A DNA stretch of 64,000 nt from Bacillus sp. FSL H8-0547 (lineage in GTDB: Bacteria; Bacillota; Bacilli; Bacillales; Bacillaceae). Positions within the stretch are counted from its first letter, which is position 1. Each line of letters begins with the position of its first letter. The stretch spans positions 3,100,001-3,164,000 of the forward strand of contig JBBODD010000001.1 of the NCBI GenBank assembly GCA_038002745.1. The letters are read 5' to 3'. Both the position numbers and the translations under genes were made by a program. Below are positions 52,430 to 62,218 of the stretch, piece after piece. The notes below the pieces were generated by a model. The model was not told where the DNA came from. It worked only from the letters and a program-made list of their open reading frames with translations, and searched no databases.

Positions 52430-52852
52430 ATGAATGTACAGGAAGCTCTCCTTTTAATGAAGGAAAAGGGATATAAATATACGAGCAAGAGGGAAGAGAT
52501 GCTTGAACTTTTTTCACAGTCAAACAAATACTTGACTGCGAGGGACGTGCTTGAAGAAATGAAGCCGGAATATCCCGGTTTGAGTTTTGATACGATTTAC
52601 CGCAACCTTTCTCTTTTTGCGGAAATGGGCATTCTTGAAACGACAGAACTCTCAGGCGAAAAGCATTTCCGCTTTTCATGCTCAACGAAACATCATCATC
52701 ACCACTTTATTTGCCTGACCTGCGGAAAGACAAAGGAAATTTCGTCTTGTCCGATGGAAAAGCTGAAAGAAAATTTATCCGGCTATGAAATCAGCGGCCA
52801 CAAGTTTGAAATATACGGAACGTGCCCTGAATGCCATGAAATGACCACATAA
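52430..52852 (+). CDS. zur: Zinc uptake regulator Zur (Fur family)
   Basis: A 140-residue Fur-family repressor. The winged helix includes [18 protein letters not shown] (about 51-68); a KHHHHHF metal motif covers residues 87-93; structural zinc Cys are C95/C98 (CLTC) and C132/C135 (CPEC). This cysteine pair set is typical of Zur. It represses zinc-uptake genes when zinc is sufficient, probably including its own operon through the candidate site at 50782. It is last in znuC-znuB-zur, before a strong terminator. Confidence 0.93.
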   Translation: MNVQEALLLMKEKGYKYTSKREEMLELFSQSNKYLTARDVLEEMKPEYPGLSFDTIYRNLSLFAEMGILETTELSGEKHFRFSCSTKHHHHHFICLTCGKTKEISSCPMEKLKENLSGYEISGHKFEIYGTCPECHEMTT

Positions 52853-52884
52853 AAAACGCCTGCGGCTTTCTGCAGGCGTTTTTC
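52851..52884. terminator. Bidirectional terminator between zur and yqfW
   Basis: Stem AAAAACGCCTGC / GCAGGCGTTTTT with an 8-base loop. Confidence 0.9.
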
Positions 52885-52891
52885 TGTGTGG

Positions 52892-53476
52892 TTATTTTGT
52901 TAAAGAGTAGCGGTTTTGTGCATAAGAATTGACCCAGTCTCTTGCCTCCAGCCAATTATCTGCCCTGATGACGTTTTTTGGAACAGGTTCCTGGTTGTAG
53001 GGGGTATTAAATAAGATGACAGGAATATTAAATACCTCACTGATCGTGCATGCATTATCATGCTTGTCTTCAAAAAAGACATCAATTTGATTTTTTCTCA
53101 CTGCTTCAAGCTTATCGTGTGTACCGATTAAGTCGATTTGATGGTACGTAAGACCGTTTCGCTTAAACCACTCATACGTAACTTCTTCCAAATGGCTTCT
53201 TCTTGCACTGATGAAGAGAAGCTTATGCTTATTTTTCCATTCATCAAGAACGAGTTTTGCATCCAGTGCCATTGGTGCTTCTTTGTAAATAAGCGGTTCT
53301 TTTTCATCCATCCATTTCCAGAATTCAGCTTCTGTGATCTTTAAAAGCTTCGTCAGGTCGTATTCCTTCATATCTTCAAACGTAATGGATTCATTAAATG
53401 ATTTTTGCAAATACGGCACAAAGGTTTCAGGTGATGTAACTGTGCCATCTATATCAATTCCCAAACGCAGCATCAT
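52892..53476 (-). CDS. yqfW: YqfW, HAD-family putative nucleotidase
   Basis: A 194-residue HAD phosphatase. Motif I is LGIDIDGTV (nucleophile and acid Asp), motif II LLFISARRS, and motif IV VFFEDKHDNAC. It belongs with 5'(3')-deoxyribonucleotidase-like proteins; the substrate is unknown. GGGAGAG precedes the ATG at 53476 (ATG 53473 is equally possible). It is convergent with zur. Confidence 0.88.
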   Translation of the reverse strand: MMLRLGIDIDGTVTSPETFVPYLQKSFNESITFEDMKEYDLTKLLKITEAEFWKWMDEKEPLIYKEAPMALDAKLVLDEWKNKHKLLFISARRSHLEEVTYEWFKRNGLTYHQIDLIGTHDKLEAVRKNQIDVFFEDKHDNACTISEVFNIPVILFNTPYNQEPVPKNVIRADNWLEARDWVNSYAQNRYSLTK

Positions 53477-53661
53477 GTCTTCTCTCCCTTGCTGTAAAAC
53501 CTTTCCATAAAGGTTTATCTCATAACCGATTAATGATGAACTATACTCTTTAGTGTATCATAATCAGCCGTTACAATCACAGTAAACTTTAACAGTTATA
53601 CTGACGTGCCGATCAACTCATACTATAAATGTTCCTTACAATATGAATGGAGGGATCACGC

Positions 53662-54048
53662 ATGGCAGATGAGAAACATTATGATTATCACGGCAACATC
53701 AAGGAATATGACCTCCGTGATGATGAAGTTGGCTACAGCAGAGATTTTCGCGATGACTATAAAGAGGAAACGGCTGCCGAAATTGCAGCTCCGGCTACTC
53801 TGAGAAGAGATGAAGACTACGACCGCCGCGAAGAAGAAGGAGGCAGAACCGACGGACGAAGAATGGGGTATTTGGCCATTGTTCTGTCAGTCATCTCCTT
53901 GTTCGTTTTCCCGGTTATCCTCGGGGCAGCAGGCATTATTGTGGGCTTTGTCGCACGCCGCAGAGGGGCAGAAGCTCTTGGCGGATGGGCAATCGGTATC
54001 GGTATCGTATCACTCATCCTCGGAATTTTTATCCTGCCGTTCTTTTAG
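53662..54048 (+). CDS. yqfX: YqfX-like membrane protein with a DUF4190 domain
   Basis: A 128-residue protein. The N-terminal 68 residues are highly charged (many Asp, Glu, Arg and Tyr; KHYDYHGNIKEYDLRDDEVGY), and two membrane helices follow (about 70-95 and 104-127) with GFVARRRG between them, typical of DUF4190. The start is ATG 53662 after GGAGGG; ATG 53647 overlaps the site. Position before ispG matches B. subtilis yqfX. Function is unknown. Confidence 0.82.
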   Translation: MADEKHYDYHGNIKEYDLRDDEVGYSRDFRDDYKEETAAEIAAPATLRRDEDYDRREEEGGRTDGRRMGYLAIVLSVISLFVFPVILGAAGIIVGFVARRRGAEALGGWAIGIGIVSLILGIFILPFF

Positions 54049-54062
54049 GATTAGGATAAATT

Positions 54063-54096
54063 GAAACAAGCCCGGCCACTTGGCCAGGCTTGTTTT
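54063..54096. terminator. Bidirectional terminator between yqfX and ispG
   Basis: Stem AAACAAGCC-CGGCCA / TGGCC-AGGCTTGTTT, with T run on the right and A on the left. Confidence 0.88.
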
Positions 54097-55207
54097 ACAT
54101 TTCAGCAGCAGCTTTTTCAGCTTCCTGCTTTGCATAATGCTCTTCGGCAATTTTGTCAATTTCTTTTTTCAGTTCCTCAACCATTGTTTCCTCCGGCACT
54201 TTGCGGACAATTTGTCCTTTGCGGAAAAGAAGACCTTCACCGCGTGCTCCTGCGATACCAATATCAGCTTCCCGTGCTTCTCCAGGTCCGTTTACGGCAC
54301 AGCCGAGAACGGCAACTTTGATTGGAGCTTTGATGGTTGAAATATATTCTTCCACTTCATTTGCAATACTGATCAGGTCAATTTCAATACGTCCGCATGT
54401 CGGGCATGAAATTAATGTCGCGGCGTTCGATGCAAGACCGAATGATTTAAGAAGCTCGCGTGCAACTTTCACTTCCTCAACGGGATCTGCGCTAAGGGAA
54501 ATGCGGAGCGTGTTTCCGATTCCTTTGTTTAAAATAGCGCCAAGTCCGGCAGCACTTTTAACCGTTCCGGCAAACAGCGTTCCTGATTCCGTAATTCCAA
54601 GATGAAGGGGATAGTCAAAAGCCTTTGCCGCTTTCTCATAAGCCTCGATGGCAAGATTTACATCAGATGCTTTCATGGACACAATGATATCGTGGAAATC
54701 AAGATCTTCAAGAATTTTAATATGGTGCAGGGCACTCTCGACCATACCGTCTGCTGTCGGATAGCCGTATTTCTCAATGATGCGTTTTTCAAGGGAACCA
54801 GCATTCACTCCGATGCGGATCGGGATTCCTTTTTCTTTTGCTGCTTTTACAACAGCCTCGACTTTTTCTCTGCGGCCGATGTTTCCCGGATTGATGCGGA
54901 TCTTATCTGCACCGCCCTCAATGGCTTTTAGAGCCAGTTTATAATCGAAATGAATATCTACAACAAGCGGAATGTTGATGCGTTTTTTAATTTCAGCAAT
55001 AGCATCGGCTGCACGCTCATCCGGGCAGGCAACACGCACTACTTGGCATCCTGCTTCTTCTAATCGCAGGATTTCAGCGACTGTAGCTTCCACATCGTGT
55101 GTTTTCGTTGTTGTCATACTCTGAATGACTAGTTCATTATTTCCGCCAATGGTCAGGTTGCCGACTTTAACTGGACGGGTTTTGGTACGATGTATGATTT
55201 CACTCAC
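54095..55207 (-). CDS. ispG: 4-hydroxy-3-methylbut-2-en-1-yl diphosphate synthase
   Basis: A 370-residue iron-sulfur enzyme of the MEP pathway (MEcPP to HMBPP), the step before IspH. Blocks: [39 protein letters not shown]; the cluster cysteines are in SCPTCGR and [10 protein letters not shown] near the C-terminus. The start is GTG at 55207 (minus), with AAGGAG about 11 bases upstream. It is transcribed opposite to yqfX, as in B. subtilis. Confidence 0.97.
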   Translation of the reverse strand: MSEIIHRTKTRPVKVGNLTIGGNNELVIQSMTTTKTHDVEATVAEILRLEEAGCQVVRVACPDERAADAIAEIKKRINIPLVVDIHFDYKLALKAIEGGADKIRINPGNIGRREKVEAVVKAAKEKGIPIRIGVNAGSLEKRIIEKYGYPTADGMVESALHHIKILEDLDFHDIIVSMKASDVNLAIEAYEKAAKAFDYPLHLGITESGTLFAGTVKSAAGLGAILNKGIGNTLRISLSADPVEEVKVARELLKSFGLASNAATLISCPTCGRIEIDLISIANEVEEYISTIKAPIKVAVLGCAVNGPGEAREADIGIAGARGEGLLFRKGQIVRKVPEETMVEELKKEIDKIAEEHYAKQEAEKAAAEM

Positions 55208-55339
55208 GTGTAAATCGCTCCTTAATTCATAATCATGGTCCTATGGTTTCATAGTACCTATTTGATCATCATTCAATGCAGGGGAAATTGTGCTTTCCCT
55301 CACAATATTGTAACAGTGAGTGCGCGATATTGACAAGAA

Positions 55340-55672
55340 TTAAGAAGCAACTTCTTTTTCATAAAGTGGAAATTTATATGCTTTTCCTACCTGGATCGCA
55401 TCTGCTTTTGCATTTGGATTCAGCTTTTCAAAGTCTTTCCTGACTTGTTCTATAGAAACGGGCAGTCCGCTGTGAAGCTGTTCAACGATGGTTAAGACGG
55501 TTTCACCCTGTTTAATTTCTTTTACTGTAAAAGGAGAGGGGGACGTCTGAACCGCCGCTGCAGGTTCAGTATCCTTGGCAGGGGGCGAAAACGCAATCGT
55601 TCCTGTACTGATGTCATAGTACATAATATAGAGAAGAAAGAGTGTTAAAAGAAAAACCATCAGCCGCTTCAT
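55340..55672 (-). CDS. yqfZ: YqfZ-like LysM protein
   Basis: A 110-residue protein with an N-terminal membrane helix (MKRLMVFLLTLFLLYIMYY), a Pro/Ala linker and a C-terminal LysM-like domain (VKEIKQGETVLTIVEQLHSG...LNPNAKADAIQVGKAYKFPL) that would bind peptidoglycan. The ATG at 55672 after GGGAGATGA is chosen over the in-frame ATG at 55696. Position next to ispG fits yqfZ, a probable sporulation gene in B. subtilis; the role is not shown here. Confidence 0.82.
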   Translation of the reverse strand: MKRLMVFLLTLFLLYIMYYDISTGTIAFSPPAKDTEPAAAVQTSPSPFTVKEIKQGETVLTIVEQLHSGLPVSIEQVRKDFEKLNPNAKADAIQVGKAYKFPLYEKEVAS

Positions 55673-55895
55673 ATGTATCATCTCCCAATCCGTCACGATG
55701 ATTATTTATATGGCTTGTCCACTAAAAATATGACATGCATTTCTTTTTTCCTTTCAAAGAAAGATCTAATGATGGGAAAACCTTCTTAATACCTATAAAT
55801 ACGACAAAATTCTCCATAAATTAATGAGGGATTTACACTCTCTTAACATTAATCTGGGATAATTTTCATGAGTTAAGAGGAAGGGTGTATGCGCA

Positions 55896-57635
55896 TTGAA
55901 GGGACTTATCGGAAAAGTAAGCAAAAAGAATGGGTCTTTACCTTATATATACAGGAAGATTCGGACTGTGAAAATATCAGAAGTGAGCCTCCAGGCAAGG
56001 CTCCTGTTCCTTGTATTAACCATTATGGCAGCATCGATCAGTGCTGTCGGCTTCATCTCCTATTCAAAATCGAAAGAAGCAACAATGTCACTGATTGAGG
56101 ACAGACTTGTACGGGAGGTTAACACGACAGGCGAAATCGCAGGAAATCTTATGATTGCGTACGTAGGCGAAGAGGATTCATTCCTTGAAAGGTTTAATAA
56201 AGTGGTCCTCTCCAATCAGGCCTCCGCATTAATACAGGACGGGCTGAAGGCGGATTTTTTCCTTGTAGGCGAAGGGAAAGTTGATCCTTTTTCTGTGAGT
56301 TCAAACAGCAGGCTGCAATTTGAAGAGGATCAGCTGAAAGAAATCAGCGAAAAGAAAAATGGCGTGATCCACCAGACGATAAACGGGACCGACTATACAT
56401 TGTCTTTTAAGAAAGTACAGGAACTCAAGGGTCAATTCCTGATTGCAGTAGAGACAGAAAGCTATATGAAAACCACAGAGACCCTTGCTTCGTTTACCAT
56501 TTGGATGATTGGAATCAGTGTCCTGCTTACAGCGGCCGTGCTGATTCTTGTGATCAGAAGTTTAACAAATCCTCTTGCCGTCCTCAGAAAAGCGATGAAA
56601 GATGTGAGGGATGGCGATTTAACAAGAAATGTCCATGTGAAAACGAAGGTTCCTGAAATAAATTCAGTCATGAAAAGCTTTAACTCCATGATGGATCATA
56701 TGCGCAGCATAATTGGTGATATCAATCATGCAGCAGATGAGCTGTCGAACAAGGGAGACCAGCTCAGAGAAGCAACAGATGAAGGGGTTATGCAGAATGG
56801 GCAGCTTGTCGAGGCCATTAAAATCGTAAAATTGGGTGCAGAGCAGACAGCAGCAGGTTCAGGGGAAAGCGCAGAGGCGTTCAGCAGGATGAAAGATGAA
56901 TTAAAAGATGTATTCCGCAACATGGAATTTTTGTTCAGCCGTGCATCAGATATGAACTCTTCAGCAGCACGCGGAGAAGAGCAGGGATCAAAAATGATAC
57001 GTACTATGAATGTGTTTGAGCGGGAAACAGAGAAAATGACGGCTGTGATCAGAAGCGTTAAAGAGCATTCCATCTCAATTGCAGATGTTGCCGCCATTAT
57101 TCAAACGATTGCTGAACAGACGAAACTTCTTGCACTCAATGCAGCAATTGAAGCAGCAAGAGCTGGAGAGGCGGGAAAAGGGTTTGCCGTTGTTGCAGAT
57201 GAGGTGAAAAAACTCGCTGAACAATCATCAAATGCCACTCATAAAATCAGGAATTCCATCTCAAACATGGAGAATATCGCCGTTCAGGCATCAAAAGAAT
57301 ATGATGAAATGCTGTCAGCCATTCATTCGCACCTCAGCGCAGCATCACAGTCAAGGGTATTGTTCGATGAACTTTCAATTGAAATCAAAACAGTAACAGA
57401 CAGGCTGTCCGGAATGAAGAGGCAAATGAATAAGCTGCATGACTATCTGCCTGTGATGGAAAAATCTTCGGCAAGCTTTGAATCTGTCTCTCAGGAAACG
57501 CTTGCGAGCGCAGAGCAGATGCTGTTTGCTTCAGAAGAACAAATGATTCAGGTAAGCAGAACGCATGAAATCGGCTTAAGGGTTTCAGAGCTTTCAAAAA
57601 GCCTCGCGAAATCCGCCAAAGAATACAAAGTGTAA
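55896..57635 (+). CDS. Methyl-accepting chemotaxis protein
   Basis: A 579-residue chemoreceptor. Membrane helices lie at about 36-56 and 201-220, enclosing an extracellular sensor of about 145 residues (ligand unknown). A HAMP domain follows (about 221-275, [20 protein letters not shown]), then a long coiled coil with the conserved hairpin tip ([20 protein letters not shown], near 409-428) that binds CheA and CheW. The start is TTG 55896 after GGAAGGGTG. It lies where B. subtilis has yqgA, so it looks like an inserted or replacing gene. No chemotaxis gene is nearby. Confidence 0.92.
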   Translation: MKGLIGKVSKKNGSLPYIYRKIRTVKISEVSLQARLLFLVLTIMAASISAVGFISYSKSKEATMSLIEDRLVREVNTTGEIAGNLMIAYVGEEDSFLERFNKVVLSNQASALIQDGLKADFFLVGEGKVDPFSVSSNSRLQFEEDQLKEISEKKNGVIHQTINGTDYTLSFKKVQELKGQFLIAVETESYMKTTETLASFTIWMIGISVLLTAAVLILVIRSLTNPLAVLRKAMKDVRDGDLTRNVHVKTKVPEINSVMKSFNSMMDHMRSIIGDINHAADELSNKGDQLREATDEGVMQNGQLVEAIKIVKLGAEQTAAGSGESAEAFSRMKDELKDVFRNMEFLFSRASDMNSSAARGEEQGSKMIRTMNVFERETEKMTAVIRSVKEHSISIADVAAIIQTIAEQTKLLALNAAIEAARAGEAGKGFAVVADEVKKLAEQSSNATHKIRNSISNMENIAVQASKEYDEMLSAIHSHLSAASQSRVLFDELSIEIKTVTDRLSGMKRQMNKLHDYLPVMEKSSASFESVSQETLASAEQMLFASEEQMIQVSRTHEIGLRVSELSKSLAKSAKEYKV

Positions 57636-57649
57636 AAACACTTGTACAT

Positions 57650-57691
57650 AAAACGAGCCCCAAAGCTTAAGAAAGCTTTGGGGCTCGTTTT
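57650..57691. terminator. Bidirectional terminator, perfect 19-bp stem
   Basis: A perfect 19-bp inverted repeat (57650-57668 with 57673-57691), AAAACGAGCCCC outermost, with an AAGA loop; it serves the convergent chemoreceptor and yqgB genes. Confidence 0.93.
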
Positions 57692-57692
57692 G

Positions 57693-58466
57693 TCATTCAA
57701 GCGTTTGTTTCCGTGCACCCGGAATTTCTTTTAATGCCAGATACATCACAATCAGATTCACAAACCAGTTGATGAAAATTCCGCTTGGGACTGATACCTG
57801 CAAAAACTCCATGATCATAAAGAAAATGGAAGCGAGTGTGACTGAATATGCAGCCATTACCCACATCTGTTTAAAATTCACTTTTTTCTGCAGACTGTTC
57901 TTAAACAGAATACTCACAAACGCAAGAAACGTAATTTCGATAAACTTTGATGCAGCGGTAAAAAGATAAAAGACGAGTAGAACAGTTCCGATGACAATCG
58001 GCAGGACACTTTCAAATTGAGCAGAGTATGTAAGCAAATCTGATTTCGTCAATGTGTTCAGCATAGAGTAATCATAGCTTTGCGACTGTCCGGCAAAAGC
58101 ATAGACAAATTCATTTTTGAGGAGGCCGATCGCATTTTCTTTGTTTTCAATTTCCTGAGTGGTAAACGCGCCTGTCGGGTCAAAAACAATAAAGAGATCG
58201 TCTTTTGTCAGCTCTATTGGCTCTTTCGCATCAGAAACCAATGTTCCATCTTCTATTGTAAAGTCGGGCAAATCCTCTCTAAGCGTTGAGTCAAGCCCTT
58301 TAAGCAGGGCTGAAATGCCGGAGGACATATAAATCCCCATAGGCAGGGTAATGAGTACTGTCAGCATAAAGACGTATAGAATCGTTTTGCCGATTCCCTG
58401 AAACCTGTACATAGAGATCGATTTTGGGGAGTAAATACTTTTCGCAAGCTGTTTAAAAATATTCAA
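57693..58466 (-). CDS. yqgB: YqgB, DUF1189 membrane protein
   Basis: A 257-residue protein with an N-terminal helix (IGKTILYVFMLTVLITLPMGIYM), an extracytoplasmic region (about 50-130) and three to four C-terminal helices (from VLPIVIGTVLLVFYLF onwards). The start is placed at TTG 58466 (LNIFKQLAKSIYSPKS), which AAGGAT precedes by about 10 bases; the in-frame ATG at 58478 overlaps that site. Position fits yqgB. Function is unknown. Confidence 0.8.
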   Translation of the reverse strand: MNIFKQLAKSIYSPKSISMYRFQGIGKTILYVFMLTVLITLPMGIYMSSGISALLKGLDSTLREDLPDFTIEDGTLVSDAKEPIELTKDDLFIVFDPTGAFTTQEIENKENAIGLLKNEFVYAFAGQSQSYDYSMLNTLTKSDLLTYSAQFESVLPIVIGTVLLVFYLFTAASKFIEITFLAFVSILFKNSLQKKVNFKQMWVMAAYSVTLASIFFMIMEFLQVSVPSGIFINWFVNLIVMYLALKEIPGARKQTLE

Positions 58467-58598
58467 ATATACGCACATCCTTCTATATTCATCCAGTTTT
58501 CATTTTAACCATCAAGACCTTAAGAAACAAGGAATAATGCAATTGGAACAGTTATTGTTAAGATATTGTAAATTTTTTATGAAAAAGAGTTAAACGCC

Positions 58599-58626
58599 TT
58601 TACAATTAATATACATTCCGTTAATA
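58599..58626 (+). promoter_or_regulatory. Candidate PhoP box before the phosphate symporter gene
   Basis: Three hexamers in exact 11-bp phase: TTTACA (58599), TATACA (58610), TTAATA (58621). Bacillus PhoP sites are TT(A/C/T)A(C/T)A repeats with 5-base spacers; two hexamers fit and one has a single mismatch. Confidence 0.4.
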
Positions 58627-58673
58627 ATTGGGAAGGTTGTAGAAACATGTCGATAATAGATGTTAGGGGTTGA

Positions 58674-60311
58674 ATGAAGTTGGATCTCGATTTACAAAAG
58701 ATGATCTTTGAATTTGTCGGAGGCCTCGGAATTTTCCTGTTCGGAATTAAATTCATGGGCGACGGACTGCAAAAATCAGCAGGTGACAGACTGCGTGACA
58801 TACTGGATAAATTTACAACAAATCCAGTAATGGGTGTTCTGGCAGGTGTTTTTGTCACAATTCTCATCCAATCAAGCAGTGGTACAACTGTACTCGTAGT
58901 AGGCCTTGTCAGCGCAGGGTTTATGAATTTGCGCCAGGCAATCGGCGTTATAATGGGTGCTAATATCGGCACTACTGTCACTGCCTTTATCATAGGAATA
59001 AAAATTTCAGACTATGCACTCCCTGTTTTATTTGCGGGAGCGGTGCTGCTTTTCTTTTTTAAAAACAAAAAAATTCACAACTTTGGCCAGATTGTTTTCG
59101 GATTCGGTGCCCTGTTCTTCGGTCTTGAACTGATGGGTGATGGAATGAAGCCGCTGCAGTCACTTCAGGCCTTTCAGGATCTTACTGTCAGCTTGAGCGA
59201 CAATCCTCTGCTCGGTGTTTTAATCGGTACAGTATTCACTGTCATCGTTCAAAGTTCCAGTGCAACGATTGGGATTCTGCAGGAACTTCACGGTCTTGGT
59301 CTGATCGATATAAAAGCTTCGCTGCCGGTTCTTTTCGGAGATAACATTGGAACAACGATTACAGCAGTTTTAGCATCAATCGGAGCTTCTGTTGCTGCAA
59401 GAAGAGCAGCTTTTACACATGTTATCTTCAATTTAATCGGGACAGCCATTTTCTTGCTGATTCTCCCTCTGTTCACTGCATTTATCACCATGCTGAAGAC
59501 GAACCTTGGGTTAAATCCAGAAATGACAATTGCCTTTGCGCATGGAACGTTTAATATTACAAACACGCTCATCCAGCTACCGTTCATAGGGGTGCTTGCT
59601 TATATTGTAACGAAGTTAATCCCCGGCGAAGATTCTCTGGTGGAATACAAAGCAAAGCATCTGGATCCAATGTTTATTGAGCAATCTTCTTCTATTGCCT
59701 TGGGACAGACAAAAGAAGAAATTCTCCGCATGGGTCAATTTGCATCTCTTGGACTTGAAGAAGCCAACTATTATCTAAAAACGAATCAGCAGAAACATGC
59801 TGATACGGCTTATCAGATTGAAGACGCAATTAACAACCTCGACCGTAAAATTACTGATTACCTCGTATTAATTTCCCGTACAGAAATGTCGGCAGCAGAG
59901 TCTGAAGAACATTCGGCTCTCTTTAATACAGTAAGAGACATTGAACGCGTTGGAGATCACTTTGAAAATATCGTTGAACTTGTCGATTATCAGCTCTCAA
60001 ACAAAGTGAAGCTGACAGGGTCTGCGCTTCAGGATTTAGATGAGATGTTCACATTGACGATAAGCACGTTAAAAGATGCCATTGCTGCACTTGACGATAA
60101 AGATACAGATCTTGCAGCAAAAGTCATGAAATCAGAAGAACAGATTGACAAAATGGAGCGCACACTGCGCAAAAAGCATATTCTCCGCATAAACGAAGGA
60201 AGCTGCACGGGTCAGGCAGGCATTGTGTTTGTCGACATCGTCAGCAACCTTGAGCGGATCGGGGACCATTCAGTCAACATTGCTGAAGCAGTACTCGGAT
60301 ACCGCAAATAA
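58674..60311 (+). CDS. Sodium-dependent phosphate transporter with C-terminal PhoU-like domain
   Basis: A 545-residue Na/Pi cotransporter (NptA/YjbB type). The two inverted repeats show as ILIQSSSGTTVLVVG and VIVQSSSATIGIL, with MGANIGTTVT and FGDNIGTTIT. About eight helices reach residue 315; residues 345-545 are helical with the PhoU-like RVGDHFENIVE and RIGDHSVNIAE repeats. It may import phosphate with sodium or export it; direction cannot be read. ATG 58674 follows TAGGGGTTGA. It sits between yqgB and yqgC and is not part of this stretch in B. subtilis as I recall. Confidence 0.92.
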   Translation: MKLDLDLQKMIFEFVGGLGIFLFGIKFMGDGLQKSAGDRLRDILDKFTTNPVMGVLAGVFVTILIQSSSGTTVLVVGLVSAGFMNLRQAIGVIMGANIGTTVTAFIIGIKISDYALPVLFAGAVLLFFFKNKKIHNFGQIVFGFGALFFGLELMGDGMKPLQSLQAFQDLTVSLSDNPLLGVLIGTVFTVIVQSSSATIGILQELHGLGLIDIKASLPVLFGDNIGTTITAVLASIGASVAARRAAFTHVIFNLIGTAIFLLILPLFTAFITMLKTNLGLNPEMTIAFAHGTFNITNTLIQLPFIGVLAYIVTKLIPGEDSLVEYKAKHLDPMFIEQSSSIALGQTKEEILRMGQFASLGLEEANYYLKTNQQKHADTAYQIEDAINNLDRKITDYLVLISRTEMSAAESEEHSALFNTVRDIERVGDHFENIVELVDYQLSNKVKLTGSALQDLDEMFTLTISTLKDAIAALDDKDTDLAAKVMKSEEQIDKMERTLRKKHILRINEGSCTGQAGIVFVDIVSNLERIGDHSVNIAEAVLGYRK

Positions 60312-60343
60312 TGGGTTAAAATCAGACTTAATAAGCTATAATG

Positions 60344-60373
60344 AAAGCAAGGGCTGCGGCTCTTGCTTTTTTT
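60344..60373 (+). terminator. Terminator after the phosphate symporter gene
   Basis: Stem AAAGCAAG / CTTGCTTT with a GC-rich loop and a T run. Confidence 0.75.
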
Positions 60374-60392
60374 CATGACTAAATAAGAAGGT

Positions 60393-60890
60393 GTGGTGTT
60401 TTCCGAATTGGAAGCTTTATATTGGACACTGATTATTATCATGTTTGTTATTGGATTTGCAGGCCTGATTTATCCGATTATCCCGAGCGTTCTTTTCATT
60501 GTCGGCGGATTCCTTCTTTTTGGAGCCTTCTTTGGCTTTGAGGAATTCGGCTATCAATTCTGGCTGATTGAGGGAGTCTTCGTCGCAGTTTTATTTGCCG
60601 CGGACTATGTGGCAAATTTGATGGGGGTCAAAAGAGTCGGGGGAAGCAAGGCTGCCATTTGGGGAAGCACGATTGGACTTTTGATCGGTCCATTTATTAT
60701 CCCGATAGCGGGAATCATTATTGGCCCGTTTGTCGGTGCAGTGCTTGCAGAGCTCCTCGTTCACAAAAAAGACTTTAATGAATCTGTAAAAGTCGGCCTG
60801 GGATCTCTTATTGGATTTATATCCGGGGTTTTTGCCAAAACGATTATTCAGCTCGTTATGATCGGTTATTTCCTGTATACCGTTCTCTGA
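60393..60890 (+). CDS. yqgC: YqgC, DUF456 membrane protein
   Basis: A 165-residue protein with four to five helices: [42 protein letters not shown], a [29 protein letters not shown] central block and [27 protein letters not shown], which is the DUF456 signature. Function is unknown. The GTG at 60393 or 60396 is used, with AGAAGG upstream. It precedes sodA as in B. subtilis. Confidence 0.85.
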   Translation: MVFSELEALYWTLIIIMFVIGFAGLIYPIIPSVLFIVGGFLLFGAFFGFEEFGYQFWLIEGVFVAVLFAADYVANLMGVKRVGGSKAAIWGSTIGLLIGPFIIPIAGIIIGPFVGAVLAELLVHKKDFNESVKVGLGSLIGFISGVFAKTIIQLVMIGYFLYTVL

Positions 60891-60924
60891 CGTGCAGAAC
60901 ATTCCAAAAAGCCGTGCATATAAA

Positions 60925-60953
60925 TTGAAACAATCGGTCAATTTTGGTAATCT
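60925..60953 (+). promoter_or_regulatory. Possible SigA promoter of sodA
   Basis: TTGAAA (60925-60930), a 17-base spacer and TAATCT (60948-60953), about 55 bases before the sodA ATG. Confidence 0.5.
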
Positions 60954-61007
60954 TAATGTGACAAGCTTAGGCTTAGCAACTACATACCATTCGAGGAGGA
61001 GATTTAA

Positions 61008-61616
61008 ATGGCTTACGAACTACCGCAACTGCCTTACGCATATGATGCACTTGAACCGCATATCGATAAGGAAACAATGAACATTCACCACACGAAACAC
61101 CATAACACATACATCACGAACGTGAATGCTGCTCTAGAAGGTCATGACGATCTTCTCAGCAAAAGTGTTGAAGAACTTGTTTCAAATCTTGACGCAGTGC
61201 CTGAATCTGCACGCACAGCTGTACGCAACAACGGCGGCGGCCATGCGAACCACAGCCTGTTCTGGACAATCCTTTCACCAAACGGCGGAGGAGCTCCATC
61301 AGGAGAACTAGCTGACAAAATCAACAGCAAATTCGGAAGCTTTGAAACATTCAAAGAAGAATTCGCCAAAGCCGGCGCTACGCGTTTTGGATCAGGCTGG
61401 GCTTGGCTTGTTGTAAACAATGGAGAGCTTGAAGTAACAAGCACTCCAAACCAGGACTCTCCTCTAATGGAAGGCAAAACGCCGATCCTTGGTCTTGATG
61501 TCTGGGAGCATGCTTACTACCTGAACTACCAAAACCGCCGTCCTGACTACATCGGAGCTTTCTGGAACGTTGTAAACTGGGATGAAGTAAACAGACGCTA
61601 CGAAGAAGCAAAATAA
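61008..61616 (+). CDS. sodA: Superoxide dismutase, manganese type
   Basis: A 202-residue SOD converting superoxide to hydrogen peroxide and oxygen. Metal ligands are His27, His82, Asp164 and His168; [11 protein letters not shown] and [15 protein letters not shown] favour the manganese form, as is usual for Bacillus. GAGGAGGAG precedes the ATG. A strong terminator follows and a long non-coding repeat island begins about 90 bases later. Confidence 0.98.
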   Translation: MAYELPQLPYAYDALEPHIDKETMNIHHTKHHNTYITNVNAALEGHDDLLSKSVEELVSNLDAVPESARTAVRNNGGGHANHSLFWTILSPNGGGAPSGELADKINSKFGSFETFKEEFAKAGATRFGSGWAWLVVNNGELEVTSTPNQDSPLMEGKTPILGLDVWEHAYYLNYQNRRPDYIGAFWNVVNWDEVNRRYEEAK

Positions 61617-61624
61617 TAGACGTG

Positions 61625-61658
61625 AAAAAACAGGGAATCTTGGATTTCCTGTTTTTTT
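61625..61658 (+). terminator. Terminator after sodA
   Basis: Stem AAAAAACAGG-GAATC / GATTTCCTGTTTTTT (one internal mismatch) around a 3-base loop. Confidence 0.85.
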
Positions 61659-61794
61659 ATTTGCCTTCATCAGCTGAAAGTGTATATCAGGCAGGTATAA
61701 TAGTCCTTACACCATTCAGAATTGGTTTTGAGCTGAAAGTAACAAAGCAGGCATCTTACGGAAAAAAGAGCGAAAGTTAGCATAAGAAAGGGAT

Positions 61795-62218
61795 GGAATC
61801 GTACGGTATAAAAAGAGTGCGGGTGCAAGATAGAACAAGAAAGAGGTGGAATCGTACGGTATAAAAAGAGTGCGGGTGCAAGATAGCATAAGAAGTGGAT
61901 GGAATCGTACGGTATAAAATGAGTGCGGGTGCAAGATAGAACAAGAAAGAGGTGGAATCGTACGGTATAAAAAGAGTGCGGATGCAATATAGCGTAAGAA
62001 GTGGATGGAATCGTACGGTATAAAAAGAGTGCGGATGCAAGATAGTGTAAGAAAGGGATGGAATCGTACGGTATAAGAAGAGCGCAGGTGCAAGATAGCG
62101 TAAGAAGTGGATGGAATCGTACGGTATAAAAAGAGTGCGGATGCAAGATAGTGTAAGAAAGGGATGGAATCGTATGGTATAAGAAGAGTGCAGGTGCAAG
62201 ATAGCGTAAGAAGGCGAT
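61795..62218. repeat. 53-bp tandem repeat array, eight units
   Basis: GGAATCGTACGG (one variant GGAATCGTATGG) begins at 61795, 61848, 61901, 61954, 62007, 62060, 62113 and 62166: eight units of exactly 53 bp. The core is GGAATCGTACGGTATAA, then AGAGTGCGG, then TGCAAGATAG. Unit ends alternate between two kinds, and units 5 and 7 are identical, so the copying unit was partly a dimer. A degenerate ninth unit may lie at 61742-61794. The minus strand is open in all three frames through the array. No gene is assigned. Confidence 0.95.

Noticed and set aside
61795-62218. CRISPR array
   Set aside because: Repeats are contiguous 53-bp units with no unique spacers and no cas genes are present.
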